From Nannobrachium achirus (lineage: Eukaryota > Chordata > Actinopteri > Myctophiformes > Myctophidae): a stretch of DNA of 64,000 nucleotides. The DNA is taken from positions 30,629,363 through 30,693,362 of the forward strand of contig OY997658.1 in NCBI GenBank assembly GCA_963921795.1, read 5' to 3'. Under the pieces are notes generated by a model, which was given only the letters and a program-made list of their open reading frames with translations, was not told where the DNA came from and did not search any database. Positions within the stretch are counted from its first letter, which is position 1. Each line of letters begins with the position of its first letter. Shown in pieces: positions 11,669-22,100 of this stretch. The translations under genes and the position numbers were made by a program.

Positions 11669-12215
11669 CTTTCTGCCCCTCTCTGACTAGACGGACTGAG
11701 GAGGAAACATGGGAGTGTCCACGACGTGACGTCACTGAAGTCGGGGCAGTGGCAGTCAATAAAAAAAAAAAAAGAGGAAAAAATAAAAAGCCCAGCAACA
11801 ACCTTTTATTACACTGTCTGTTACAGTGTTGTGACTATTTTAACAAACTTTGTTTTTTTGTTTTGTTTTATTTCATGGTTGATGTTGAGGTTTCAAGCTT
11901 GTTTTTCCACGGTAAGGATATGCAGAAGGATTTATGAAGTGAATGAGCTAGCTTGTGGAAAACAAAAAGGAGGGGGAAGAGCGAGAGACCTTAATTTCAA
12001 GACAGAGAAAAAGAAACCAATGTGAACGCTGTACACTCGTACAGTATAACTATAAGGCAGCCTACAGGAAGTACAGGATTCAGGAACTGTAATGTACAAA
12101 GTCCATCGCCCTTATGAGTCAGCCAGGCTCACAGGTAAACCAGTGCAAAACGGGGGGTTTGTCTGTAAATCAATAATAAGAAGTGTCTTATGATCTATGA
12201 AAAAGGGACAAAACA
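11669..12215. promoter_or_regulatory. shared intergenic region between divergent zdhhc20 and NAT start codons
   Basis: Only 547 bp separate the two start codons, so the core promoters and 5' UTRs of both genes probably lie here unless the acetyltransferase has a distant non-coding exon. No convincing TATA box is seen on either strand near the ATGs. There is an A-rich run at 11761-11790 and a CRE next to the zdhhc20 side. Confidence 0.5.
11727..11734. promoter_or_regulatory. perfect CRE palindrome TGACGTCA
   Basis: Full-length CREB/ATF site 59 bp upstream of the zdhhc20 start codon, within GACGTGACGTCACTG. A chance 8-mer is possible, but its position next to a start codon makes a functional site plausible. 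Confidence 0.45.
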
Positions 12216-13076
12216 ATGTCTGCTGCAGAGATGAACGTGGAGAAGTACTTGTTGCGCATCGGTTATGTTGCAGCACCTCCAATCGCGCCTACCCTGGATG
12301 TACTTCGTTGTGTGCACAGCTATCACCTGCGGTCGGTGCCCTTTGAGAACCTCACCATCCACAGTGGCGGACGCGCACGCCTGGACCTTCCCATTCTCTA
12401 CGACAAAATCGTCAACAAGCGCATGGGCGGCTTCTGCTTCGAGAACAACGGCCTCTTCTCGTGGCTGCTGTCGGAGATGGGCTTCGAGGTCACTCTGCTC
12501 TCCGGTCAGGTGAGAAATGCGATCACCTGCCGCTACGGGCCACCTTTCGACCACTTTATCATAATGGTCAGCCTGGAGGGACAGCGCTGGTTGTGCGACG
12601 TCGGGTTCGGAGGGTCAGGTTTCCACTTCCCCTTGTCACTGGAGACCAGCGAACCGCAGAGGCAGCAGGGCCACGGATTGTATCGAGTCACACAGGACGA
12701 GGGGGCCATACACTTCCTACAATGGAAAGAGGACTCGCTCAGTGATTGGACTGATCTCTACAAGTTCACACTCGAACCTCGGTGTCGAGAGGACTTTGTC
12801 GAGATGTGCGACTATCACCAGAGCTCAGCCAGCTCCATCTTCTTCTGCAAGTCCCTCTGCTCCATGCTGACACCAGGGGGAAGGCTCACCTACATGGGTC
12901 ATAGACTGATCACCACCACCTTCCCCACAGAGGGAGGTGGAAGTGGAACAAAAACAACCAGGGAACTTAAGGACGAGGAGATTCCTGCCATTCTAGAGGA
13001 GAAATTTGGAGTTGTGCTCCCCTCTCCGCTCATCCCAAAAGACGAAGAAATCACACCACCAGCAATCATGTATTGA
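12216..13076 (+). CDS. arylamine N-acetyltransferase (NAT), single coding exon
   Basis: Cytosolic enzyme that moves the acetyl group of acetyl-CoA to arylamines and hydrazines through a cysteine thioester. The 286-codon frame has the family signature VPFENLTIHSGG near residues 41-52, and the catalytic triad Cys74 (in RMGGFCFE), His113 (in PPFDHF) and Asp128 (in WLCDVGFGG). Met6 lines up with the usual vertebrate start (MNVEKYLLRIGY), so translation may begin there, giving 281 residues and moving the triad to 69/108/123, close to 68/107/122 of human NATs. An intronless coding region is typical of vertebrate NATs. It is head-to-head with zdhhc20 and tail-to-tail with marchf6. No damage is visible. 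Fish NAT paralogues cannot be told apart here, so no symbol is given. Confidence 0.93.
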   Translation: MSAAEMNVEKYLLRIGYVAAPPIAPTLDVLRCVHSYHLRSVPFENLTIHSGGRARLDLPILYDKIVNKRMGGFCFENNGLFSWLLSEMGFEVTLLSGQVRNAITCRYGPPFDHFIIMVSLEGQRWLCDVGFGGSGFHFPLSLETSEPQRQQGHGLYRVTQDEGAIHFLQWKEDSLSDWTDLYKFTLEPRCREDFVEMCDYHQSSASSIFFCKSLCSMLTPGGRLTYMGHRLITTTFPTEGGGSGTKTTRELKDEEIPAILEEKFGVVLPSPLIPKDEEITPPAIMY

Positions 13077-13180
13077 TCAATTTACCATACACATATACAG
13101 TACTTAGTAAATGTATACTTTTTTCACAGTCTCCACAATACAAAACAAAATGCAAGAAAAAGTTTAAAGTGTGAGTTTGA

Positions 13181-13189
13181 TTTAATAAA
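13181..13189. terminator. overlapping convergent poly(A) signals
   Basis: The string TTTAATAAA reads AATAAA on the plus strand (13184-13189, 108 bp after the NAT stop) and ATTAAA on the minus strand (13181-13186, about 695 bp after the marchf6 stop). No TTTATT is seen between here and the marchf6 stop, so this is the nearest candidate signal for both genes. Inferred; not shown by transcripts. Confidence 0.5.
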
Positions 13190-13394
13190 TTAATATACAT
13201 ACACTTTTAAGATGTACAATGGTCATTGCATTAATCCTTCCGTCTTCTTTTTTTTTTCTTTTTTCTTTTTAAAGACAACAAAGTCTGCGTTCAAAATATT
13301 TACACATGTACAATTCTCAGGCAACTGTTTACAAAGCAAGGCATGAACAACAATACAAACACATATTCTCAAACCTCTAACCCTGGAGCCTAGG

Positions 13395-13554
13395 GGCCGA
13401 TTCATACTACAAACTACAATATGACGTCGTTCAGAGGTTCGGGGGGGCGGGGCGGGTACGGTCATTAATTCGGCTGTTCGGTGGGTGAGATTTTGTGACT
13501 CCCCGAACCGAACCGAAATAAATTCGGCTCTAAAAGTGGAGTATGAATCGGCCC
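13395..13554. mobile_element. small inverted-repeat element in the probable marchf6 3' UTR
   Basis: Begins GGCCGATTCATACT and ends with the exact complement AGTATGAATCGGCC, about 160 bp. Between the ends are a G-rich stretch and CCGAACCGAACCG. A MITE-like unit of unknown family. Confidence 0.6.
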
Positions 13555-13880
13555 GAAATCATAATCATGTTGTACGACTGCCGGCGACGCGGCCGTACGG
13601 TAAAGTATAAATCAGTCATTACTCTCCTGTCTTGCACCTTCAATCTGAACAGATTACTTGATTGGCGCACACATCTCATACAATCTGCCTGTCCCCCCCC
13701 GTCTTGCCACTGATTGGGCACAAAAGGACATTTACCAAACTGATTGACATGTATCAAATCCGCCAAGATCCACAGGAGATTGCGGAGGAATGCAGTCTTA
13801 GGACCGGTTTGAAACCCGCCGAGGGAAAGGAGAAGGGTGGGATTGGGTGCAAAATGTGTTGGCTTGTCACACACACAACA

Positions 13881-13968
13881 CTACTCAGCCACAGGGTTGG
13901 AGGGCGGGACTGAGCCCACTCTTTTCTTTTCGCGTTCGTAATTGACCAGCCTCTGACCAACCAGGTAC
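13881..13968 (-). CDS. marchf6: marchf6 exon 25 (C-terminus and stop)
   Basis: Encodes [20 protein letters not shown] and PPSNPVAE then TAG. The basic, Ser/Pro-rich tail matches the family. Confidence 0.95.
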
Positions 13969-16900
13969 CTGCAGAGTGAGAGAGGGGAAATTAAGCAGTT
14001 GGTATTAGCTCTTTTGTTGTACAATGGAGCTATACTCAATGCTGTAATAACATTTCCGCTAAAAAAAGTTAAAGCTAGATTTTCTGAATTATTGCTATAA
14101 AGGGTTTCTTCAGTATCCATCAAGCACTTTAGCAACAGGAAATACTTTTTCAGGACAGGATACCAATTGTATCCGATCAGGAGAGATACGTTAAAATAAA
14201 AAGAGATACAAAGTTAATTTATCATCTTCAACTTCAAAGTGTTCAAGGTCAAAAATACATTTCTGTTTATCCGGCATCCTGTATGAGTTCTCTCTCCTGA
14301 TTGGATAACATTGGCATCCACACCTGAATGTATAACAGTATCTATCAAATTACAGAACTATTTAAAAGCGCTTTAAAAAGGATAGACAATTCAACATTCA
14401 ATAATAATTCAGAAATCGAATCAAATTCTTGTTTGAAACTTTCATTTACCCCCTGCTATGTACTCAACTGGCTTTTTAAGGGCATGGTCGCATATGCGCT
14501 TCATAGGAGTTGATTTGTGTTTAAATTCAAAAAGCCTCCCTTGGACACTAGGGATGTTAATCGACGCATTATTTGCGAATCGACGCGTCGTGGCCGAAAA
14601 TCGACGCGTCGATCGACTTTTTTCACTTTTTTTCCCGCTAAGCAGCAGCTGAGAGGAGAGCAGCACAACGGCGCATTACTTTAAACAACACAACGTATGC
14701 TGCACCCATCAGAACTTGCATCAAAGCCCTAATAATAATGATAATACATAATTGCTCTTCCTTGTTAGCATGGAGTCTGTTCTCTAGAGACTAGAAGCGG
14801 AGTGACAATAAGTCCATGGAACGTGCGGGAGCGCTGACCGCTCGCTCTCATATATCCCCGGTGTGTCGCATTAACGTTAACGACGAGTAGTGTGGTTTGT
14901 GATCATCGCACACAACGGTGACGCTGCCATTAATAAGCGAGCTTTCGTGTCAAGCATGCATGCAGAGGCAGGAGGTAAACAAAACGCATCCAGTCCATAG
15001 AGTCGCACTGCTATGACGCGCGCATTATCCCGGTCCAGCAGTGTTTCTCAACCAGTAGTCCGCGGACCTGACTAGCGATTTTCGATTTTTCTTCACATCC
15101 CTATTGGACACAGGTCTTGAAAAACTTGCACTAGTGCTGGAACATTGTTTCCAATGTTATTGTGATGTCAATATCAAATAAAACAAAACTAAACAATAAC
15201 ATAAGTAGTCACTTCCATTCTATGAGAGCAAAGGGGTGGACCATCCAGTTGCTGTGTGGTGACAGCTTAGAAGCGTGTCTGTCAAGTCCAATGCGAATGA
15301 AAATTGGAGCTTACTCCCCTTAACTCTGATAGTATACAAATGTGTATGCTGTTAGAGTTATAGACTTGTATGGGTCAATTCAGACTAGAGTTCTCAACGG
15401 GCCTAAAAAAATAAGGCCCGGCCCTAACTGGGCCCTAACTGGGCCGGCCCAAGGCCCTACCCGGCCCGACTTTAACACAGAGTAATAGTAATAAAATAGT
15501 TAAAAATAAATGTTATTTTTTCATTGAGCCCAAGGCCCTACCCGGCCTGACTAATTAGCATACATTTTAGGCCCTACCCTATCCTAATGTCGGGTCGGGT
15601 TCGGGCAGAATTTGAGAACTCTAATTCAGACACAAAGGAACCCACAAATTCCCTGGAATCCACTTTGACAACCACTGTGATAGAGCATCAAACAATAGGG
15701 AAGAAGTGTCACGGCTTGATCGCACTTGGCATCCATTTTTCTTTTTACTTACACTGTAAGTATAAAATTAACTACAACATGAAACGGCCGAATATCTCTG
15801 CTTGCGACGACTCATACAAAGTGCATGCACTGACCGTGCCCTTACCGTACCAAGAGTACGAGTTAGGACATAACATATCTAAACGATTCCCAACCCCCTA
15901 CACCCAGCTCCAGGCATTGAAACCTGCCCATCTGGCTTTCTAAAGCAGTCAGCAATCTGCAAATGGATCCGTACTTGTCATTCTTGATGTGTTCATAGAG
16001 GCGTTTGAACTGTCGAATCTGGAAGGACAGAATACCGACGAGAGAGACGACCATCAACAGGAAGGGGTAGATTCTCCTCTGCATCAAAATCTCCATCTCT
16101 GGGGTCACACCTGTGAAAGACAGGCATGCATTTCACTTAGTTATTTATACATTCAGTGTTTCACTGTGTGTCCTCATTTCTTGATACTAATGAAGGAACG
16201 GTCTATAAGTAATGCCATGTTCAACACACAAACACCTGGTAGAAAGCTGTTACAACAATATAGAAGATAATCTGAAAATGTGTAATCTGCAGAATCCCCT
16301 TGGGCAGGGGGCAGGGATAATGGGTTTATGGTTCAGGTAACACTACCAATAGGTGTCCTACCTGAAACCTGGGTCTACATTTCACACTAGTTATTGTACG
16401 TATATTGTGTTAACTCAATACTCTACAATACAGATGTATTAATGCAGCTTATGTCATTTAATAAAGAACCATGGCATTGTTTTTTCACACTCCCTTTCTA
16501 AGACTATAATTACTTCATACGTTGGCGCACACACACTCACCCACAGCAGGTACCACGCCTACAGAGAGGACGTAGGGCACACACAAGGACACCAGCAGGA
16601 CTGAGATGACGGGAGCTGCCAGTTTACGGATGATGAAATGGAGATCAATATTCCGGATGCCGTTGGCGTAAACCTGAGGAAGACAGCTTTCACTTTAAAC
16701 ACTGGAAGGAAAAAACCTTGTTGGAAATATTTGTCAGTGGCAAGACACTCTTGATCCCCTCTTACAGAAGATTGCTACTTGACTAATCGGGCAATTTCTA
16801 ATTCATAAACATGTGGAAGTGGAGGAGAAGCAGGAGGACGGGACAGTTACAGCATCATAATGGACTCCAGGAAGAATAGTCTCCACTATGTTGTAGACTA

Positions 16901-18889
16901 ATGGGGATTCTTAACACTTTGGCTGCCTTAAGACATAACTCTGGCTGGCAATGCATATATGTTTACCAGTTAAATAATAATAAATAAGGCTTTTTTAGCG
17001 CCAGGTAAACACAATGCACGCGCACCGTTAAGTTGAATGCAGCCAATGATGGCATTTGATGTGTTAATAATCGATACACATGCAATGTAGTCTACTTGCC
17101 AGCCCATAGAGCCCCATTGTGAACCCGGACATATTGAGTACACCAAGGTTTTATGTTAGAAATGTTGAGTATGGGTCCCCAGCATGTAGAAACTGCCGGA
17201 TGCTAACTTGCATATGTTGAGCAATTTTCATAATTTGCATAATTCGATTTATTTAGCATAATCCCCCATAATAATGGATAATATGTCAAAAACTGATTGG
17301 CCGATTTGAACAATATTAGAGTGGTTTTGGGGGTTATTGAGGATGCTGAATCCATTTTCTAAATTCAAAATGGCCGTTTTAAACTGGAAATGGCCTTATA
17401 CCAACTTAAAGTGGGGTGATTTTGATACTTTTTTGTTGATTTTCCAGTTGGTATATGGCCATTTCCGGTTTAAAACGGCCATTTTGAATTTAGAAAATGT
17501 CAGAAATGGATTCAGCATCCTCAATAACCCCCAAAACCACTCCAGTATTGTTCAAATCGGCCAATCAGTTTTTGACATATTATCCATTATTATGGGGGAT
17601 TATGCTAAATAAATCGAATTATGCGAATTATGAAAATTGCTCAACATATGCAAGTTAGCATCCGGCAGTTTCTACATGCTGGGGACCCATACTCAACATT
17701 TCTAACATAAAACCTTGGTGTACTCAATATGCCAGGGTTCAGATTCTGGCAAGTGGACTAATGTGGAAACATTAACCTCAAATTCACCTGTTCAATGACA
17801 GTCTTCAGCCACCACTGGGGGCCCATGAGGGTAATGGCAGCAATGATCTTGGCATGGAGAACTCCAAGAGCCCAGTCCTTGAGAAAAGGAGAGACAGCGG
17901 GTGTGTGAGAGAGAGAGTATTAGATTTACAAGGAAGCCATTGAATTGTATGAGGATCATCTTACAGAAACCTGAAACTTTCTTATGCAATCTCATTGCAA
18001 AAAGTTGAGTCATCATTGCGTTTTAATGCATTTTAAAGCATAGTGATTTGATATAAATGTATATAAAATACTCTATATATACTCTATATCAGTGTTTCTC
18101 AACCTTTTTTCTGCATGGGCACACTTTTCATGTCCCAAGAATCCATGGGCACACCAACATAATACGGGGGTGTAAATATTGTCACTGTCGGGAAGAAACC
18201 TTGTATTTGTACGTTTCTTTGCAAAGCTGCTTCATCATACAAGGCTGTCGCACAACAGTAGTGAAAACAGCCGATCTACAAGCACACAACGCCTCACACC
18301 GCGAGGCGTTGTTTGCTTGTAGATCGGCTGTTTTCGCTAGTTTAAATCATTTTTTTTAAACTGTCTTTCAAGCAGTTTCAAGGGGCACACTTGACTCTTC
18401 TCAGGGCCACACCAAAGGTCCCCAGGCACAGTGGTTGAGAAACACTGCTCTATATATCGATTCAATTGAAATGTCCATAACTTTTTTACTGTGCAATGAT
18501 GTTTAGTCGGGATTGACTAAATTAATCGAGTATGTTCGGTAACTTTTGATCTATGTTTATGTACGATATATGTCCGAAACAGTCGATAGATAATGAAATG
18601 TATTGACAACAGTGTGGTCCTTTAAAGAGTTACGGTAAATGTGATGGGTAAAGACGAACAAGAGTTCCCACAAGGCAAGTCAAGAACAATGTATTCACAA
18701 TGTCCTTGCATGCTGCTCTATAACGCATGTGATTGTTCATAAGACACTCAAGCATAGTATAAAAGGATCTACACATTGACTATACAACAAGGGTTGTTGG
18801 AAGTGAAATGAATGTTGTGATGACCTGTCTAGGAATGGAAAAAGAGCCATCGCACTGTTGCACACGCAAGTACACAGTACACACACACA

Positions 18890-18929
<40 letters not shown>

Positions 18930-19129
18930 CACACAAACACACACACACACACGCATACAATCATACCTGCCATGGGTAGAAGAGGGGTGTCTGGTCCAGT
19001 GGCACCCTTAGAGGAGCCACGATGACCAGTTCAAACAGCAGACCCAGCAGCAGTGGGATGACTCCAGCTACCAGCAGAGCAACTACCACGGTCTTTAGGA
19101 TCTACACACACACACGCACGCACGCACGC

Positions 19130-19175
<46 letters not shown>

Positions 19176-22100
19176 GTTACACAACATTGTTTGTCGCAAA
19201 AGCCCTACAGTAAGTGTGAAACACAAAACCACATCTCAATTTCTCAACCGCATGACAGAACAGGAATTACTTTCATGTTAGTTAGTGATGCAAGAGAACT
19301 GATAAAGCAAGGTAAGAAGACGTTGAAACTGTTCCTTTTTCTAATCAGGCTGGTAATATTGTCTACGTTAAAAGGGATACAATCACGATGAACATTATCT
19401 CTATTTACTCGTTATGAGGCTAATGATCCATTAGCAGCCATAAAACCGAGCAATCAGTGAGCAAAGATCACATTTCCTGTCCTGGCACCTACCATGAATG
19501 TCCACTCCTGGACTTTCAGCATGATGATGGTGCGTCCCTGGGGCATCCAGGCCAACAGCACGGTGATACCGCGGATGGAGAGCCAGCAGGCATACAGGCC
19601 ACATGCTGCCGTGTACAGCTCATGGATTTTGGAGCTCCCCGTCCAAAAGGACATCAGCCACCGCCCGGTGAACACTGTGACACACCAGAGGAACGCATAT
19701 ATGTTCACAAACTCTGCACACTTCATAATTCATTATTACTCAACAAGCTAATGATAATATTCCTCAGCTACTTCAAAAACATCAGTGACTTTTTGATTAA
19801 ATACCATACTGTACAGTTGATCTTAGGCTATAACAAGAACATTCTTAAAGGCCCATTCCCACTGGGCCAGATAACAGATAAATAAAATCTCTTTCTCCAG
19901 ATATTTTTCCATTCAAAGTGGATGGTAGATACAGATAAAAATATATATTTGCCACAGATAAAAGTATCTGTGGCAAATGTCTGTGGCAGATATTTTTTTT
20001 TATCTGTATCTACCATCCACCTTGAATGGAAAAATATCTGAAGAAAGAGATTTTTTTATGGCCCAGTGGGAATGGGCCTTAAGGCTTGTGTAAGACTGTG
20101 CCGCTCACTGAAAATCAGTTTGTTCACTTGAAAATCAGTTAAGAGCGACTAGTATAAGTTAGACTTAACTCCCAAGAGACACATTGTGACACATTGTATA
20201 CAGCACAGCAGTGGTGGAAAAAGTACTCACATATTTTACTTAAGTAAAAGTATCAATACTGCAATGTAGAAATACTCTGTTACAAGTTATATGAGATACT
20301 TAGTGTGGTTCCTGTGGAAATAAGCCTCGGCTTTCTAGGATCTCCTTTTAGTTGACCTTGTACCAGTGATTTGTACTGTCATGAAACTGTACTTTTTTCT
20401 ATTGCAAACTTCTAATAAATTCTTCAATCAATCAATCAAAAGGGTGCCCTCACACCAAAATACCTAGAGTGGAATCCGCCAATGCATTTCAATGAGAATG
20501 GAGCGTTTTTTTGCAGAAATCCTCTACTGGCAAAAAAACGCTCCATTCTCATTGAAATGCATTGGCGGATTCCACAGAATTTTGGTGTGAGGGCACCCTA
20601 AGTCTGGAATTCAAAATTTACTGGAGTAAAAGTACATAAGTATTGGCATCAAAATGTACTCAAAGTACCAAAAGTAAAAGTACTCATTATGCAGAATGTC
20701 CCATTTCAAGCTTTCAAATGTATAAAAAACCTTTGCAATTGCAGATCTACAAGCTCACAATAGATCGTATATTTTCAAATGGCCAAAATGTATATAGGGC
20801 TGAAGTGATTAATGTATGTTTTGTAATAATACTCAAAATCTACAAAGTAACTAATAACTAAAGTTTTCAAATAATTGTAGTGGAGTAAAATACAATATTT
20901 GCCTCTGAGATGTAGTGGAGTAGAAGTAAAATTATTGGAAATTGGAAATACTCAAGTATAGTGCAAATACCACAAAATTGTACTCAAGTACAGTACTTGA
21001 GTAAACATACTTTACACCACTGCAGAACAGTAGTACATACTGTACATACATTATACTGTATATAGACTAGAGACACAGCCACTGAAGAAGTCAGCAGAAC
21101 CATAACATTTGGCTGTTTTGGATATATCATCTTGTGTCAAATAAATACTGAAATAACTTTCAGTGTGGTTCGGTGTTCATGGAGACATATACATAACTCT
21201 TTACATTCACCCTTCAATCATGGTTTGGGTGTGGCGTGTGGGGCTACAAAGAGGAATAGCAGTCTGTTGGTTGTTGTCTTACCTGGCAGGGTCAAACACA
21301 CCAAGCTCGACACCAGCAGGGTGATACACATGAATGCTATCAGCAAGACAATCTGCAGACAGAGAAGACACAGTTGTATTTAGTCAAAGGGAACAGTGTT
21401 CGAACTGATTACATGTTTTTTTTTGGTTGACAACCTTGCTATTTGTGTCTGACCGTGAGCGATTAACCCATTTAGGCCTAGAATTAGAAGGATTCAAAAG
21501 ACACTTATAGAATCGGGTCAAAATTCTAATGTTCACGACTTTTCAAAAATAGCAGATCTACGAGCTCGCAGCGCGGCACTCGGTGCCGCGCAGTGAGCTT
21601 GTATATCTGCTATTTTTCAATAGTTAAAGCATAGAATAATGATACACAAAATGTGTACCCGTTCTAAATGGGTTAAGAGTGAGTATGTTATCACAGTCTA
21701 GAGGTAACACAAGCCGATCTGTACTAGATTATGGCGTAAAGGTGAGATCTAGCATGCATGTTTGTGATATAACTTCTAGATAGTAGGACTACAAACTGTG
21801 AAAAAACCTTAAAGGGAGAGATCAACATCAGGAGTCAGGAGCACGGGTGTAGCGTCGTGGGGAGAACAGTATTAGCGGAGTTGTCAGTGATGTTGATAGT
21901 GTGAGTGCAACCATTGAAGTTTGAGGGAGTAGAACAACTTTGCCAGGAATGGCTGGTGGTGGAGTTATAGGGATGAAGTTGTAGGTGGTAGTTAGGGCGT
22001 AGGCACATTTCTAAATTTAACTGCAGTGCACACCACTAACTTTAGGTGGTCCTAAAATGCTTTCCAGAGAAGAATTGTTGTGCCTCTACACGTCTGTCTT

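Larger units (their letters stand above)
20209..21022. mobile_element. hAT-type element, CAGTGGTGGAAAAAGTA end, with two nested insertions
   Basis: Ends CAGTGGTGGAAAAAGTACTC and its relative ...ACACCACTG, with target duplication CAGCACAG/CAGAACAG (20201-20208, 21023-21030). Nested: a LINE tail (about 20330-20440) and a palindromic MITE (20441-20599). A left hairpin arm lies near 20742. Confidence 0.85.

Noticed and set aside
11656-12025. Plus-strand open frames just before the NAT gene
   Set aside because: Low-complexity Lys-rich translations from an A-rich run and no family match; more likely 5' UTR or intergenic.
12195-12554. Minus-strand open frame of 119 codons
   Set aside because: A shadow of the NAT coding region in GC-rich sequence.
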